Assembly (NCBI GenBank): GCA_043826085.1 | Contig: JBDRQW010000119.1 | Location: 1-6,206 of the forward strand | Length of the DNA: 6,206 bases | Source: CAXBYZ01 sp043826085 | Lineage (GTDB): Bacteria; Patescibacteriota; Microgenomatia; UBA1400; CG1-02-47-37 | Direction: 5' to 3' | Part shown: piece after piece, positions 4,976 through 6,206 of the stretch | Numbering within the stretch: position 1 is the stretch's first letter | Layout: each line of letters begins with the position of its first letter | Position numbers and translations under genes: made by a program | The notes under the pieces: generated by a model | What the model saw: the letters and a program-made list of their open reading frames with translations, nothing else | Told to the model about the DNA's origin: nothing | The model's database searches: none

Positions 4976-5587
4976 ATGATTGGAAAAAGAATTGGATGGA
5001 TTTTGTTGATAGTGGGGTTGATTATAGGTGGAGTATTTAGTTTTAAACCGAAAGAGGATGAACCAAATTTTAGTTTACAAGTTGAAAACGGGGTAAAGGG
5101 AATTTTTTATGGCCAAGAGGTAATGCCGCCGGCAATTGACTTGGCTGTAGCTGAACCGGTAACTAATGTTCTGGGAGACACTGACCCGATCGCTGAAAAA
5201 CGAATTTACGTTGATTTAAGCACTCAAACTTTAACCGCTTATCAGGGAGATAGTTTGTTTATGAAAGCCTTGGTTTCTACCGGAAAATGGGGCCGGACGC
5301 CGGCCGGTGATTTTACTATTTGGTCTAAATTTCGAGCTACCCGCATGTCCGGTGGTTCAGGGAATGACTATTACAACCTACCCAATGTTCCCTATACGAT
5401 GTTTTTTTCCGGTTCCGGGGTTGCTGCGGGCAGGGGTTTTGCTTTACATGGAACTTATTGGCATAATAATTTTGGCCACCCGATGAGTCATGGTTGTGTC
5501 AATATGAGAACAATTGATGCTCAAAAACTATTTAATTGGACAGATATCAATCAAAAAATAATGATTTATGGCGAAACACCAAGTTAA
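4976..5587 (+). CDS. L,D-transpeptidase (YkuD family)
   Basis: A 203-residue membrane-anchored enzyme expected to cross-link peptidoglycan stem peptides (3-3 links) or attach proteins to them, outside the cell membrane. An uncleaved N-terminal anchor or signal (about 5-23) is followed by a low-complexity linker to about residue 74. The YkuD catalytic domain (about 76-199) begins with KRIYVDLSTQTLTAYQGD and contains TGKWGRTPAGDFTI, where the family has S.G....TP.G.f.i. The active site is HGT at 158-160 and SHGCVNMR at 171-178, with catalytic Cys174 and supporting His158, His172 and Arg178. All key residues are intact. No LysM or other wall-binding domain is present. The ATG at 4976 coincides with the predicted transcription start. 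The next gene overlaps its end by 20 nt, indicating an operon. Confidence 0.95.
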   Translation: MIGKRIGWILLIVGLIIGGVFSFKPKEDEPNFSLQVENGVKGIFYGQEVMPPAIDLAVAEPVTNVLGDTDPIAEKRIYVDLSTQTLTAYQGDSLFMKALVSTGKWGRTPAGDFTIWSKFRATRMSGGSGNDYYNLPNVPYTMFFSGSGVAAGRGFALHGTYWHNNFGHPMSHGCVNMRTIDAQKLFNWTDINQKIMIYGETPS

Positions 5588-6176
5588 ATTATCACTATGG
5601 TTAATTATCAGCGTAGCCGTTGTTGTTGGGCTGATGTTTTGGCGTTCTAATCCGCCTCAACCTCAACCGGTTCCAATTAAGGTTATTACCGAGGCGAGCT
5701 CCAGTCCGGAGCCGACATTATTTGCCAACTCATCAGATGGAGAAATTACCTTGGAGATGAATCAAACAAAAGGCGCTGATACAATCACTTGGACTTTAAC
5801 AGTCAGCAAGGCTCAAGAAGCAGCTAAAAAAATTTGGTGGCAGACTTTGCCGAAAGATACCACGATGTCAATTCCGTTTAATACTGTTTCTCCGGATAAT
5901 AAATATTTGTTTTTAAAGAAGGTAGGGCCTGATAAAACCCGCTACTTGGTGTTAACCGTTAGTGGTGAGCCTATGATCTCGGAAACCCAAACAGTGGAGT
6001 TTGCCGAGTTGTTTGAGTCAAAGTATCCTGATTATAAAATTACCGAGGTTACCGGCTGGGGCGGGATTAACCTAATTGTGTTTAATACTGATAAAGTCGA
6101 GGGGGGCATTGGGCCGTCTTTTTGGTTTGACGTTCTTACGGGAGCGTTTATTCGGCTCTCCAACCGCTTTGAATAG
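5568..6176 (+). CDS. Membrane-anchored protein of unknown function
   Basis: A 202-residue protein that I do not recognise. It has a short basic N-terminus (K3, K7), one hydrophobic segment (about 8-25), then a Pro/Gln-rich linker (29-37, QPQPVP) and a Ser/Pro stretch to about 50, so the rest should lie outside the membrane. The outer part is predicted mainly beta: alternating hydrophobic patterns at 59-80, 101-145 and 165-198, with NTVSPDNKYLFL (105-116) recalling a beta-propeller strand motif, though far too short for a propeller. It has no cysteine and no obvious catalytic motif. The ATG lies inside the end of the L,D-transpeptidase gene in another frame, without an SD, so it is probably translated by coupling. 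An accessory envelope role is inferred only from context. It ends in TAG, 30 bp before the window edge. Confidence 0.8.
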   Translation: MAKHQVKLSLWLIISVAVVVGLMFWRSNPPQPQPVPIKVITEASSSPEPTLFANSSDGEITLEMNQTKGADTITWTLTVSKAQEAAKKIWWQTLPKDTTMSIPFNTVSPDNKYLFLKKVGPDKTRYLVLTVSGEPMISETQTVEFAELFESKYPDYKITEVTGWGGINLIVFNTDKVEGGIGPSFWFDVLTGAFIRLSNRFE

Positions 6177-6206
6177 TGGTGGATTGGTTTCGGACAGTCT
6201 CTGAAA

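Noticed and set aside
16..6176. Possible alternative genetic code (UGA as glycine, as in some CPR lineages), prompted by the absence of TGA stops
   Set aside because: All eight genes are full length with no internal TGA and glycine is written with GGN; eight stops are too few to read anything into the lack of TGA. The tRNA-Gly has the ordinary GCC anticodon.

Overview
The window is AT-rich, gene-dense chromosomal DNA from a bacterium. It holds eight protein genes, one tRNA-Gly and no mobile element, CRISPR array or rRNA. Short intergenic gaps, many genes without a Shine-Dalgarno (SD) sequence, a tRNA without encoded CCA and small envelope proteins (VanW-like, YkuD, LemA/HtpX) suggest a small-genome candidate-phylum bacterium, most likely Patescibacteria/CPR and perhaps Microgenomates. 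This placement is inference from gene style, not from a phylogenetic marker. The standard bacterial code fits: all genes are full length, and the stops are six TAA and two TAG.

Left block (16-1781, minus strand): a radical SAM protein with extra C-terminal cysteines, followed 14 bp downstream by a classical short-chain dehydrogenase/reductase. The radical SAM gene has an extended -10 promoter that leaves only about a 5-nt leader. Middle (1782-2200): an intergenic stretch with several inverted repeats, a plus-strand tRNA-Gly(GCC) and a strong terminator hairpin. Next (3697 down to 2201, minus strand): a lemA-htpX operon with its own promoter and a strong SD, coding for a membrane-anchored coiled-coil protein and a membrane zinc protease. 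Divergent from it (3863-4249) is a single-domain cupin gene with a good SD.

Right block (4291-6176): an envelope cluster. A minus-strand VanW-like exported protein is divergent from a plus-strand L,D-transpeptidase (YkuD) gene, which overlaps by 20 nt a gene for an unknown membrane-anchored protein. The divergent promoters appear to share one TTGCCAA heptamer that serves as the -35 box on both strands. The predicted transcripts start at, or about 6 nt before, their ATGs. This moves the VanW-like start from an upstream TTG, which lies inside the -35 box, to the ATG at 4905.

The most notable signal is this compact two-way leaderless promoter, together with the split between SD-less genes (most of the window) and SD-led genes (lemA and the cupin). 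The structured region upstream of the tRNA is a weaker candidate for an undescribed small RNA. No clearly new multi-gene system is visible.
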